A stretch of 64,000 nucleotides of DNA from Pectobacterium polaris. Lineage in GTDB: Bacteria > Pseudomonadota > Gammaproteobacteria > Enterobacterales > Enterobacteriaceae. The notes beneath the pieces were generated by a model. It saw only the letters and a list, made by a program, of their open reading frames with translations, searched no databases and was not told where the DNA came from. Positions 35,636-43,501 of the stretch are shown here, piece by piece. Position numbers and translations under genes: made by a program. Numbering within the stretch: position 1 is the stretch's first letter; each line of letters begins with the position of its first letter. Where the stretch lies: the NCBI RefSeq assembly GCF_002307355.1, contig NZ_CP017481.1:3844001-3908000 (forward strand), read 5' to 3'.

Positions 35636-37189
35636 TCAGAACCCTTGTGCACTTGCCGAAACCAATGCCGACTCGCTGGCCGACTGACGCACGATATTCG
35701 CCGTCAGCTTGCCATTCGACATCACCAAAATACGGTCCGATACCGCCATAATTTCTTTCAGATCTGAAGTGGAAAACAGCACGCCGATGCCCTGTTCGGA
35801 CAGCCCGACCATCATTTCAAACACATCGGCCTTGGCACCTACATCGATACCTCGCGTTGGTTCATCCAGCAGCAGCACCTTGGGGCTGGTCAACAACGAG
35901 CGGCCAATCACCACTTTTTGCTGATTGCCACCGCTGAGCGCCTGAATTTCCACTTCAGGCGAAGAGACTTTGATCGCCAGTTGCCCAATCGTGCTGGCAA
36001 CCACCTCCTGCTCCTGTCGTTGGAAGATCGCCATGCCGTATTTCAGCCGCCGCCACAGGCTGGCAATCGTGAGATTGGAAGCCACCGACGAAAGCGGAAA
36101 GATGCCGGTTTTTTTACGATCTTCCGGCACCAGACTCATGCCCATACGAATGCGCTGCGCGGTAGCAAGACGCGGATTCACCGGTTTGCTATCGAGATAA
36201 ATCTTGCCCAGATAGTCATTCTGAATACCCAGCAGACATTCGAAGAGTTCGGTGCGGCCCGCGCCCATCAGCCCGTAAATGCCGACGATTTCCCCTTCAC
36301 GCACCATCAGCGAGACATCATTAACCACCTGATGCCCGGCATCATTGAGGCAGGTAAGGTGCTCCGCTTCCAATATCGGCGCGCCAAACGTTCTGCCAGG
36401 ATGCAGGAAGCTGGTGACAGGGTCACCGCCGAGCATTTCCCGCACGATCCACGGCACGTCGATGTCGCTGACGGCCGCCTCTGCCTGAAAACACCCGTCG
36501 CGCAGGATGGTGATGTAGTCGCCGATCGCCATCAGCTCTTCCAGCCGGTGTGAAATGTAGATAATCGACACATTCTGGCGAGTCAGCTCGCGGATCACGC
36601 GAAACAGAATCTCTACCTCAGTTTTGCTCAGCGCGGAGGTGGGTTCGTCCAGAATCAGAATGTCGGCCTGATCCGCCAGCGCCTTGGCAATTTCCACCAG
36701 CTGCTGTTGGCCGACTTTCAGGCTGGCAACCTCGGTACGCGGGGAAATATCCTGATCGAGGCGCGCCATCAGCTCCGCCGCAATCCGCTCCTGTGACAAA
36801 TAATCGATAGGCGCAACGCCCTTTTGCAATTCTCGACCCAGGAAGATGTTCTCCGCCACGCTCAGGTTCTCGGACAGGTTGAGTTCCTGATGCACCATGC
36901 CGATGCCTTTTGCCGCCGCATCACGCGTATCCGCGATGCGCACCACTTCGCCATTCAGTAGAATCTGGCCGGACGTCGGCTGCTGCACACCGGCCAGAAT
37001 CTTCATCAGCGTCGATTTACCCGCGCCGTTTTCACCGATAATCACGTTAACCTTGCCGCGATAAACGTTGTAATCGACGTTATCCAGCGCTTTGGTGCCG
37101 GGAAACAGCATGGTGATGCCGCGAGTCGCCATGACGATATCGGGTCGGTTCACCGCGTTTGATTGCAGAGAAGCGTCTGGTTTTTCCAT
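35636..37189 (-). CDS. Sugar ABC transporter ATP-binding protein (RbsA-like, tandem domains)
   Basis: A 517-residue protein with two ABC domains. The first has Walker A GENGAGKST and Walker B ILILDEPTSALSKTE. The second has the usual degenerate Walker A (GLMGAGRTEL) with a signature ALSGGNQQKVVIGRSLL and Walker B VLLLDEPTRGIDVGAKADVF. This is the class-2 carbohydrate uptake type, working with one RbsC-type permease. The ATG at 37189 overlaps the DUF2291 stop codon (TGATG). It energises the transporter of the apiose cluster. Confidence 0.9.
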   Translation of the reverse strand: MEKPDASLQSNAVNRPDIVMATRGITMLFPGTKALDNVDYNVYRGKVNVIIGENGAGKSTLMKILAGVQQPTSGQILLNGEVVRIADTRDAAAKGIGMVHQELNLSENLSVAENIFLGRELQKGVAPIDYLSQERIAAELMARLDQDISPRTEVASLKVGQQQLVEIAKALADQADILILDEPTSALSKTEVEILFRVIRELTRQNVSIIYISHRLEELMAIGDYITILRDGCFQAEAAVSDIDVPWIVREMLGGDPVTSFLHPGRTFGAPILEAEHLTCLNDAGHQVVNDVSLMVREGEIVGIYGLMGAGRTELFECLLGIQNDYLGKIYLDSKPVNPRLATAQRIRMGMSLVPEDRKKTGIFPLSSVASNLTIASLWRRLKYGMAIFQRQEQEVVASTIGQLAIKVSSPEVEIQALSGGNQQKVVIGRSLLTSPKVLLLDEPTRGIDVGAKADVFEMMVGLSEQGIGVLFSTSDLKEIMAVSDRILVMSNGKLTANIVRQSASESALVSASAQGF

Positions 37190-37821
37190 CACTGCGCCCC
37201 TCCGCTGCTCACTTCAGTCAGGTTTAACGTCATCGGCACCGCTTCGCTGATGCCCTGTTTGGTCACCACCAATGCCGCCAGTACGTTAACGGACTTGCCC
37301 TGCACACCTGCATCCAGCGCCGGCAATGACGCAAGCGCTTTGTTATTCAGCGCACGAGCCAGTTGGGCAAACTGAACCTGATTTTTGAAGTCATCAAAGC
37401 GAATAAATCCAGCCGCATCGCGAATGGCATTGCCTTTGACGATAGGCCCTAATTGAAGCGTGACGGCGTCACCTTGCACATCAAGCGTCAATTTTCCTTC
37501 GCGACTTTCCCGGTCAATTCCGCTGACCGTGCCCTGAAGCCTTGCGTAGACGGCTTTACGCCCTGAATCCTCCAGCTCGGCCTGCGTTTTCTTCACATCA
37601 TCCCAGGACAGCGCCTGCTGCTGCGCAGCTGGAAGCAGCGTTGGCTGCCACAGCGCTGTCGCGATGTTCTCTGGCGTCATGGAGCTATAGCCCGGCGTAG
37701 CCGTGGGGTCGACCGGAATGATCGGTTTACCGTTTTCATCCAGATCGACCACCGTACAGGCCGACAGCAGCAAGGCACAGAGCCCAATCCAACTGGCGCG
37801 GTATCGTTCATCGAACAGCAT
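37189..37821 (-). CDS. DUF2291 lipoprotein of the sugar transporter operon
   Basis: A 210-residue protein with a signal peptide and lipobox LSAC (cysteine near residue 22). The body carries DDVKKTQAELEDSGRKAVYARLQGTVSGIDRESREGKLTLDVQG. DUF2291 genes are found repeatedly beside RbsABC-type transporters, but their role is not known; an outer- or inner-membrane-anchored helper for sugar capture is a reasonable guess. It lies between the binding protein and ATPase genes, with tight coupling to the latter. Confidence 0.82.
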   Translation of the reverse strand: MLFDERYRASWIGLCALLLSACTVVDLDENGKPIIPVDPTATPGYSSMTPENIATALWQPTLLPAAQQQALSWDDVKKTQAELEDSGRKAVYARLQGTVSGIDRESREGKLTLDVQGDAVTLQLGPIVKGNAIRDAAGFIRFDDFKNQVQFAQLARALNNKALASLPALDAGVQGKSVNVLAALVVTKQGISEAVPMTLNLTEVSSGGAQ

Positions 37822-37837
37822 AACGACTCCTTTATCA

Positions 37838-37857
37838 GCAGGAGCTGACGCTCCTGC
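37838..37857 (-). other. Intercistronic hairpin after the sugar-binding protein gene
   Basis: A perfect 8-bp stem (GCAGGAGC / GCTCCTGC) with a 4-base loop lies 8 nt after the binding-protein stop, without a T run. It probably stabilises that mRNA segment, raising binding protein over the membrane subunits. Confidence 0.55.
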
Positions 37858-37865
37858 CGCCTCGA

Positions 37866-39153
<1,288 letters not shown>

Positions 39154-39930
39154 CTACGAGGATTTATTTTCGGCGGCATCCTCCTCCGCCTGTTCTTTGA
39201 TTTCTTCATACTGGAGCGAGAGCGGGCCGCACCAGCGCTGCGCCAGCCAACTGGCGACCACCACCAACAGCCAGCTAATTAACGTCGCCACCACCAAATC
39301 CTGCGGCCAATGCATGCCGAGAACCAGACGGCTACCCATCACGCCGCTGGCCCACAGCATCAGGATCACCACCGTTTTATAATGGCGACGTGCCCACAGC
39401 AGTCCGACGCCCAGCAGCGCCCAGGTTGCGGCAAACATGGTGTGCCCAGAAGGGAAAGCAAAGCCGGTTTCAAATTGCCAATGGCTGCGTAGCCATTGTG
39501 GGATCTGTGTTTGGTCCTGCAACTGTGTCTTCACCAGTTCCGAACGCTCATTGCGCGGCAGCGAATAGAAATAGCTGTCGTCCACCTGATGATTTTTCTC
39601 CAGCCAAACCACATAGGGCCGTGATTCCTGCACCCACTCTTTAATCGCCGATTTGATTCCCTGCCCAATCAGCACCGTAATCGCCATGATGACCAACAGG
39701 CCGATCGCTGGCTTCAGGCGAAAACGCAGGCACCAGAGAAACCAGAGGCTTAGCACAATGCTGGTCAGAATGCCCCACGGCGATGTCACCGTTTCGGTAA
39801 TCCAGAAGAGTACGCGTAACCAGAGCCCGTCATACTCCGGTTGCCACTGCCAACCGCTCATCCAGATAATCATTGGCATAATCAGTAATAACGCTGCGCC
39901 GATGGTGGTTCGTTTGGCAATTTCGTACAT
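39154..39930 (-). CDS. pgpB: Phosphatidylglycerophosphatase B (PAP2 family)
   Basis: A 258-residue inner-membrane phosphatase. The three PAP2 signature blocks are present: GIKSAIKEWVQESRPYV (K-x6-RP), FAFPSGHTMF (PSGH) and GSRLVLGMHWPQD (SR-x5-H-x3-D). It dephosphorylates phosphatidylglycerophosphate and undecaprenyl pyrophosphate on the periplasmic face. The ATG at 39930 gives the family N-terminus (MYEIAKRTTIGAALLL). A 22-bp tandem duplication covers its ribosome site and start. It is divergent from ribA; in E. coli the same genes are neighbours. Confidence 0.94.
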   Translation of the reverse strand: MYEIAKRTTIGAALLLIMPMIIWMSGWQWQPEYDGLWLRVLFWITETVTSPWGILTSIVLSLWFLWCLRFRLKPAIGLLVIMAITVLIGQGIKSAIKEWVQESRPYVVWLEKNHQVDDSYFYSLPRNERSELVKTQLQDQTQIPQWLRSHWQFETGFAFPSGHTMFAATWALLGVGLLWARRHYKTVVILMLWASGVMGSRLVLGMHWPQDLVVATLISWLLVVVASWLAQRWCGPLSLQYEEIKEQAEEDAAENKSS

Positions 39931-39972
39931 AGTTTCTTCCCATAATGCAGATAGTTTCTTCCCATAATTCAG
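39929..39972. repeat. 22-bp tandem duplication at the pgpB start
   Basis: The 22-mer at 39929-39950 is repeated at 39951-39972 with one mismatch. On the minus strand each unit carries GGGAAGAAACTAT, so the pgpB ribosome site is present twice, though only the inner copy is next to the start codon. Confidence 0.85.
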
Positions 39973-40195
39973 TATGATGCTTTGCAACAAAACTTTCACA
40001 ATTCTATCAGAAAATCCGACACGGACTGTCAGTATGGCGTAAAATAGCGCTCAGTTCTGTCAACGAACCTGAAACCAGACGGCGGTCAGGCCACGTTGTA
40101 ATTCAATTTTTATGACGTTCTTAAACAGGCTTTTTTGCTGGTCAAGCACGGTGGGCAGCAGTAGGATTCGCCTCAGCATTCTTGTTTTTGAACAT
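39973..40195. other. pgpB-ribA divergent intergenic region
   Basis: Together with the flanking repeats this is a 313-bp gap between two divergent starts. I see no FMN riboswitch-like conserved blocks and no clear operator. Confidence 0.4.
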
Positions 40196-40240
40196 GGTTT
40201 TTTAGACACAGCTTTTTTGGATACAGATTTTTTGGAGAAA
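40196..40240 (+). repeat. Three 15-bp tandem repeats ending in the ribA ribosome site
   Basis: Units GGTTTTTTAGACACA, GCTTTTTTGGATACA and GATTTTTTGGAGAAA follow each other without gaps. The third contains GGAG, the ribosome binding site of ribA, whose start codon is at 40244. Confidence 0.8.
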
Positions 40241-40243
40241 AGT

Positions 40244-40837
40244 ATGCAGCTAAAACGGGTGGCGGAAGCCAAGTTACCCACTCCGTGGGGCGATTTTCTG
40301 ATGGTGGGTTTTGAAGAGATCGCCACGGGTCACGATCACCTTGCACTGGTTTATGGTGATATTTCCGGTTCAGTTCCCGTACTTGCCCGCGTGCACTCCG
40401 AGTGCCTGACGGGGGATGCCCTGTTTAGCCTGCGCTGCGACTGTGGTTTCCAGCTTGAGGCCGCATTAGGCCACATCGCTGAAGAAGGCCGCGGCGTGCT
40501 GCTATACCACCGTCAGGAAGGCCGTAATATTGGGCTGCTCAATAAAATCCGCGCTTACGCGTTGCAGGATCTGGGGGCGGATACGGTGGAAGCGAATCAC
40601 CAACTTGGGTTCGCCGCCGACGAGCGCGATTTCACACTGTGCGCCGACATGTTCAAGCTGCTCGACGTTGATGAAGTTCGCCTGCTGACCAATAACCCGC
40701 AGAAAGTGAAAATACTCAATGAAGCAGGCATCAATATCGTTGAGCGCGTGCCATTAATCGTCGGGCGCAACCCGAAAAACGAGAACTATCTGGCGACCAA
40801 AGCGGCCAAAATGGGTCACTTGCTGGATATGAAGTAA
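40244..40837 (+). CDS. ribA: GTP cyclohydrolase II
   Basis: A 197-residue enzyme opening the GTP ring at the first step of riboflavin synthesis. The Zn ligands are the three cysteines in [20 protein letters not shown], and the substrate site is [24 protein letters not shown]. It is a stand-alone GTP cyclohydrolase without the DHBP synthase domain, as in E. coli. The ATG at 40244 follows GGAG; the open frame continues upstream to 40112 through the tandem repeats and is not conserved. It ends in a strong terminator. Confidence 0.96.
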   Translation: MQLKRVAEAKLPTPWGDFLMVGFEEIATGHDHLALVYGDISGSVPVLARVHSECLTGDALFSLRCDCGFQLEAALGHIAEEGRGVLLYHRQEGRNIGLLNKIRAYALQDLGADTVEANHQLGFAADERDFTLCADMFKLLDVDEVRLLTNNPQKVKILNEAGINIVERVPLIVGRNPKNENYLATKAAKMGHLLDMK

Positions 40838-40876
40838 CGATCCCGCTTCACGTCAGGATCGTTTCTTTCAATGCTG

Positions 40877-40904
40877 ACAGCCGGTTTTTAACCGGCTGTT
40901 TTAT
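40877..40904 (+). terminator. Rho-independent terminator of ribA
   Basis: A 10-bp perfect stem (ACAGCCGGTT / AACCGGCTGT) with a TTT loop is followed by TTTTATT. Confidence 0.9.
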
Positions 40905-40909
40905 TGGGA

Positions 40910-42544
40910 TCAGTGCTTGAGGATGTACATGTCTTGCGTGTAATAATCACCACGCACGTTGGGGGAAAAACCACCGATGTAGGTCTTAACCATCTGCGGC
41001 TGGACATAGTAGTAGATGGGCAACAAAGGGATATTGCTATCTAAAATATCCGAGGCTTGTTGATAAATCGCCTCCTTCTCCTGCTTATCCTTCGCCGTCA
41101 GCGCCTTTTTCAACAACGCATCATAGTGTACATTACTGAATTTACCATTGTTGTTGCTGTCATTCGTTTCCAGAGTATTCAAGAACGTACTGGCTTCGTT
41201 GTAATCCCCAGTCCAGGACTGTCTGACCACCTCAAAGTTACCGGTACGTACGGTATCCAGCATCGTTTTCCATTCCTGATTTTGCAACGTCACTTCCGAC
41301 CCAAGATTCTTCTTCCACATTGAACTGGCGGCAATCGCCACGCGTAAATGCGACTCGGAGGTGTTGTAAAGCAAGTTGAATTTCAGCGGATGCCTGTCAT
41401 CAAACCCAGCCTCTTTCAACAGTTTCTTCGCTTCATCATTACGCTGCTGCTGCGTCCAGCTTGCCCACTCGGGATCCTTGCGCTGGAAACCGCCTACATT
41501 TTTGGGAATCAAGCTGTAAGCCGGCGTCTGCCCCATACCTAGCACATTGTTTGCGATAATATCTTTATCCAAACTGAGATCCAGTGCACGACGGACGCGT
41601 GGATCGTCAAAAGGCGCTTTTTGCGTATTGAAGCGATAAAAATAGGTTCCGATCTGTGGTGATACTTTCACCTCCTGCGGATACTCTTTTTTCAGCGATG
41701 CAAATTGAACAGGCGACAAAATGCCCGTGACATCAATTTCGCCAGATTTATAGCGGTTCAGCTCCGCCGCCTGCGAACTGATCGGCAGGTACGTCACTTT
41801 GTTAATGACGGTATGCGCGTTATCCCAATACTGGCTATTGCGCTTGCCGACGATACGTTCGTTAACCACCCATTCGCTCAGCGTATAGGGGCCGCTGCTG
41901 ACGAAATTCCCGACCTGCGTCCAGTTATCAGGGTGTTTTTCGATAACTGCTTTCGGCAGCGGGACCAGAACATGGTACGCCGACATTTCCAGGAAATACG
42001 ACAGCGGGTGTTCCAGAGTGACTTCAACCGTGTGACTATCCAGCGCTTTCACGCCCAGCGAATCCGGCGCTTTCTTGCCTGCCAGAATATCCGCCGCGTT
42101 CTGCACATACATGCTGGAGACGTAAGTGCCGTAAGGCGACAACGTTTTAGGGTCGCTAAGGCGTCGCCAGCTGTACACCACATCATCCGCAGTAATCGGT
42201 GAACCATCGGACCATTTGGCATCAGGCCGCAGGTGGAATGTCCACACCGTGTTGTCTTTATTATCCCAGCGCTCGGCCAGTCGTGGCTGAATGGTGCCGT
42301 CATCGCCCACGCGAACCAGATTATCGAAGAAGTCATTGATAATGTGGCCTTCTACATCGCTTTCCACCTTATGCGGATCTAACGAGGCAGGTTCTGAACC
42401 ATTGCCTCGCACCAGCTCCTGTTTATCCGCCAGTTCCACACCAGCAGGAACCTGAGCAGCAAAGGCCGATGTCATCGCGCCTGTTGCACACAGCGTGAGA
42501 AGCAGCAGCGAATGTTTAAAGCGTTTTTTGATCAACTCATTCAT
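40910..42544 (-). CDS. Periplasmic oligopeptide-binding protein (OppA/MppA family)
   Basis: A 544-residue solute-binding protein with a signal peptide (MNELIKKRFKHSLLLLTLCATGAMTSAFA). The mature part has the SBP_bac_5 pattern: LVRGNGSEPASLDPHKVESD, WTFHLRPDAKWSDGSPITADDVVYSWRRL and the end YYTQDMYILKH. Length and ends fit OppA (543) and MppA (537). No permease or ATPase genes are beside it, so, like MppA, it may hand ligands to a remote opp transporter. AGGAGG lies before the start at 42544. The ligand may be peptides or murein peptide. Confidence 0.88.
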   Translation of the reverse strand: MNELIKKRFKHSLLLLTLCATGAMTSAFAAQVPAGVELADKQELVRGNGSEPASLDPHKVESDVEGHIINDFFDNLVRVGDDGTIQPRLAERWDNKDNTVWTFHLRPDAKWSDGSPITADDVVYSWRRLSDPKTLSPYGTYVSSMYVQNAADILAGKKAPDSLGVKALDSHTVEVTLEHPLSYFLEMSAYHVLVPLPKAVIEKHPDNWTQVGNFVSSGPYTLSEWVVNERIVGKRNSQYWDNAHTVINKVTYLPISSQAAELNRYKSGEIDVTGILSPVQFASLKKEYPQEVKVSPQIGTYFYRFNTQKAPFDDPRVRRALDLSLDKDIIANNVLGMGQTPAYSLIPKNVGGFQRKDPEWASWTQQQRNDEAKKLLKEAGFDDRHPLKFNLLYNTSESHLRVAIAASSMWKKNLGSEVTLQNQEWKTMLDTVRTGNFEVVRQSWTGDYNEASTFLNTLETNDSNNNGKFSNVHYDALLKKALTAKDKQEKEAIYQQASDILDSNIPLLPIYYYVQPQMVKTYIGGFSPNVRGDYYTQDMYILKH

Positions 42545-42996
42545 ATAACCTCCTGTTATATCCCCGTCATTCTCAAGCGGCATTGGCGTTGTATTCGGGG
42601 CGTGGCTGGGCAATAGTTTTTACTTATTCCCCATATAGTTAGCATCACGACAACATAACCACAATTCATCTAAGGATTCGAGTATTTAATGTGAAGAAAC
42701 GTGTGCTGGTGCGTTAGGGATAATATATCTTTCTAGCCGTAAGGAACGAACGTTACACGGCTTGGATTAACGCTTCATTTTTAGCCGTCGATAGTCCAAG
42801 CTATAAGCCTACCTAGCTATAACAAATGGAGCAGCAGGCGCAAATAATCGCTGATTATTTCGTTTTAAAAAACATACGGCTATCAAGCGTGGAAAATTCT
42901 GAGGGCGCGGGGAGATGTCACCCTTGATGGCGATATTTCTGAGACAGAAATACGGCAACAATATCAAAAAACCATGCAGTTCTTTCCCTGGAATTA
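42545..42996. other. Intergenic region before the orphan lipoprotein gene
   Basis: A 452-base gap. It holds the promoter of the oligopeptide-binding protein and one palindrome at 42934-42952. I see no reading frame with a ribosome site and no repeat. Confidence 0.45.
42934..42952. promoter_or_regulatory. 19-bp palindrome upstream of the orphan lipoprotein gene
   Basis: TATTTCTG-AGA-CAGAAATA is a perfect inverted repeat with 8-base arms, 44 bp before the lipoprotein start. It has the form of an operator but its binding protein is unknown. Confidence 0.4.
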
Positions 42997-43431
42997 ATGA
43001 TGACATTGACCGCAAAATTGCCTGCATTTCTGCTTATAGCCACGAGTTTTCTTCTTGTCGGTTGTCCCGGTTCAGGCGATCGATTACAGCCGGACGAATT
43101 GACGTCAGTCAGACAAGCGGCAAACGATCTCTGTTTTTTAGTTAGCGATGCGCAGGATTATCAACCTACTCTTATCGCTATCAGCACAAGAACCGCTCAG
43201 CCACAGGAATGGACGCTGTATGAAAATCCCAGCGTCGTCGTTACACAAGGCGAACTGTGCATTCCTCCTTCTTTTTACCGCTTTTCAGACGACAGGACAT
43301 ACGTCGTCAGGTATATCCTGCAATCGAAAAAGCACAGCGATTCACGAAGAAGCATCGTCTCTGCGATAGCATTTACGCACGGTAACGTCCGAAACGTACC
43401 GCTGAGGAAGGATGAAGCTGCGTATTACTGA
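42997..43431 (+). CDS. Orphan periplasmic lipoprotein, T6SS-immunity-like
   Basis: A 144-residue lipoprotein: signal peptide (AFLLIATSFLLV), lipobox LVGC with the cysteine at residue 23, then a mature part beginning PGSGDRLQPDE. Conserved-looking blocks are LCFLVSDAQDYQPTLIAI and ELCIPPSFYRFSDDRTYVVRYIL. I recall such lipoproteins (GCPGPGDR start, CIPPSFY motif) being annotated in enterobacteria as putative type VI secretion immunity proteins. No effector or T6SS gene is nearby, so it would be an orphan. It interrupts the acnA-ribA neighbourhood seen in E. coli, suggesting insertion. Function is uncertain. Confidence 0.6.
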   Translation: MMTLTAKLPAFLLIATSFLLVGCPGSGDRLQPDELTSVRQAANDLCFLVSDAQDYQPTLIAISTRTAQPQEWTLYENPSVVVTQGELCIPPSFYRFSDDRTYVVRYILQSKKHSDSRRSIVSAIAFTHGNVRNVPLRKDEAAYY

Positions 43432-43458
43432 CGTATTCGCTCTTCGAGTTGAGCGAAT

Positions 43459-43489
43459 CCACCGAGAGCCGGATTTCAGCCCTCGGTGG
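43459..43489. terminator. Hairpin between the orphan lipoprotein gene and acnA
   Basis: An 8-bp stem (CCACCGAG / CTCGGTGG) stands 12 nt beyond the acnA stop. A second hairpin (ATTCGCTC / GAGCGAAT, 43435-43458) is directly beside it. Neither has a T run, so termination is probable but not certain. Confidence 0.5.
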
Positions 43490-43501
43490 CGAGACATAAA
43501 A

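Noticed and set aside
40112-40243. N-terminal extension of ribA encoding FLDT-type repeats
   Set aside because: The peptide repeats only mirror the 15-bp DNA repeats; GGAG and family length place the start at 40244.
39973-40243. FMN riboswitch before ribA
   Set aside because: No RFN-element conserved blocks are visible, and in enterobacteria that element controls ribB rather than ribA.
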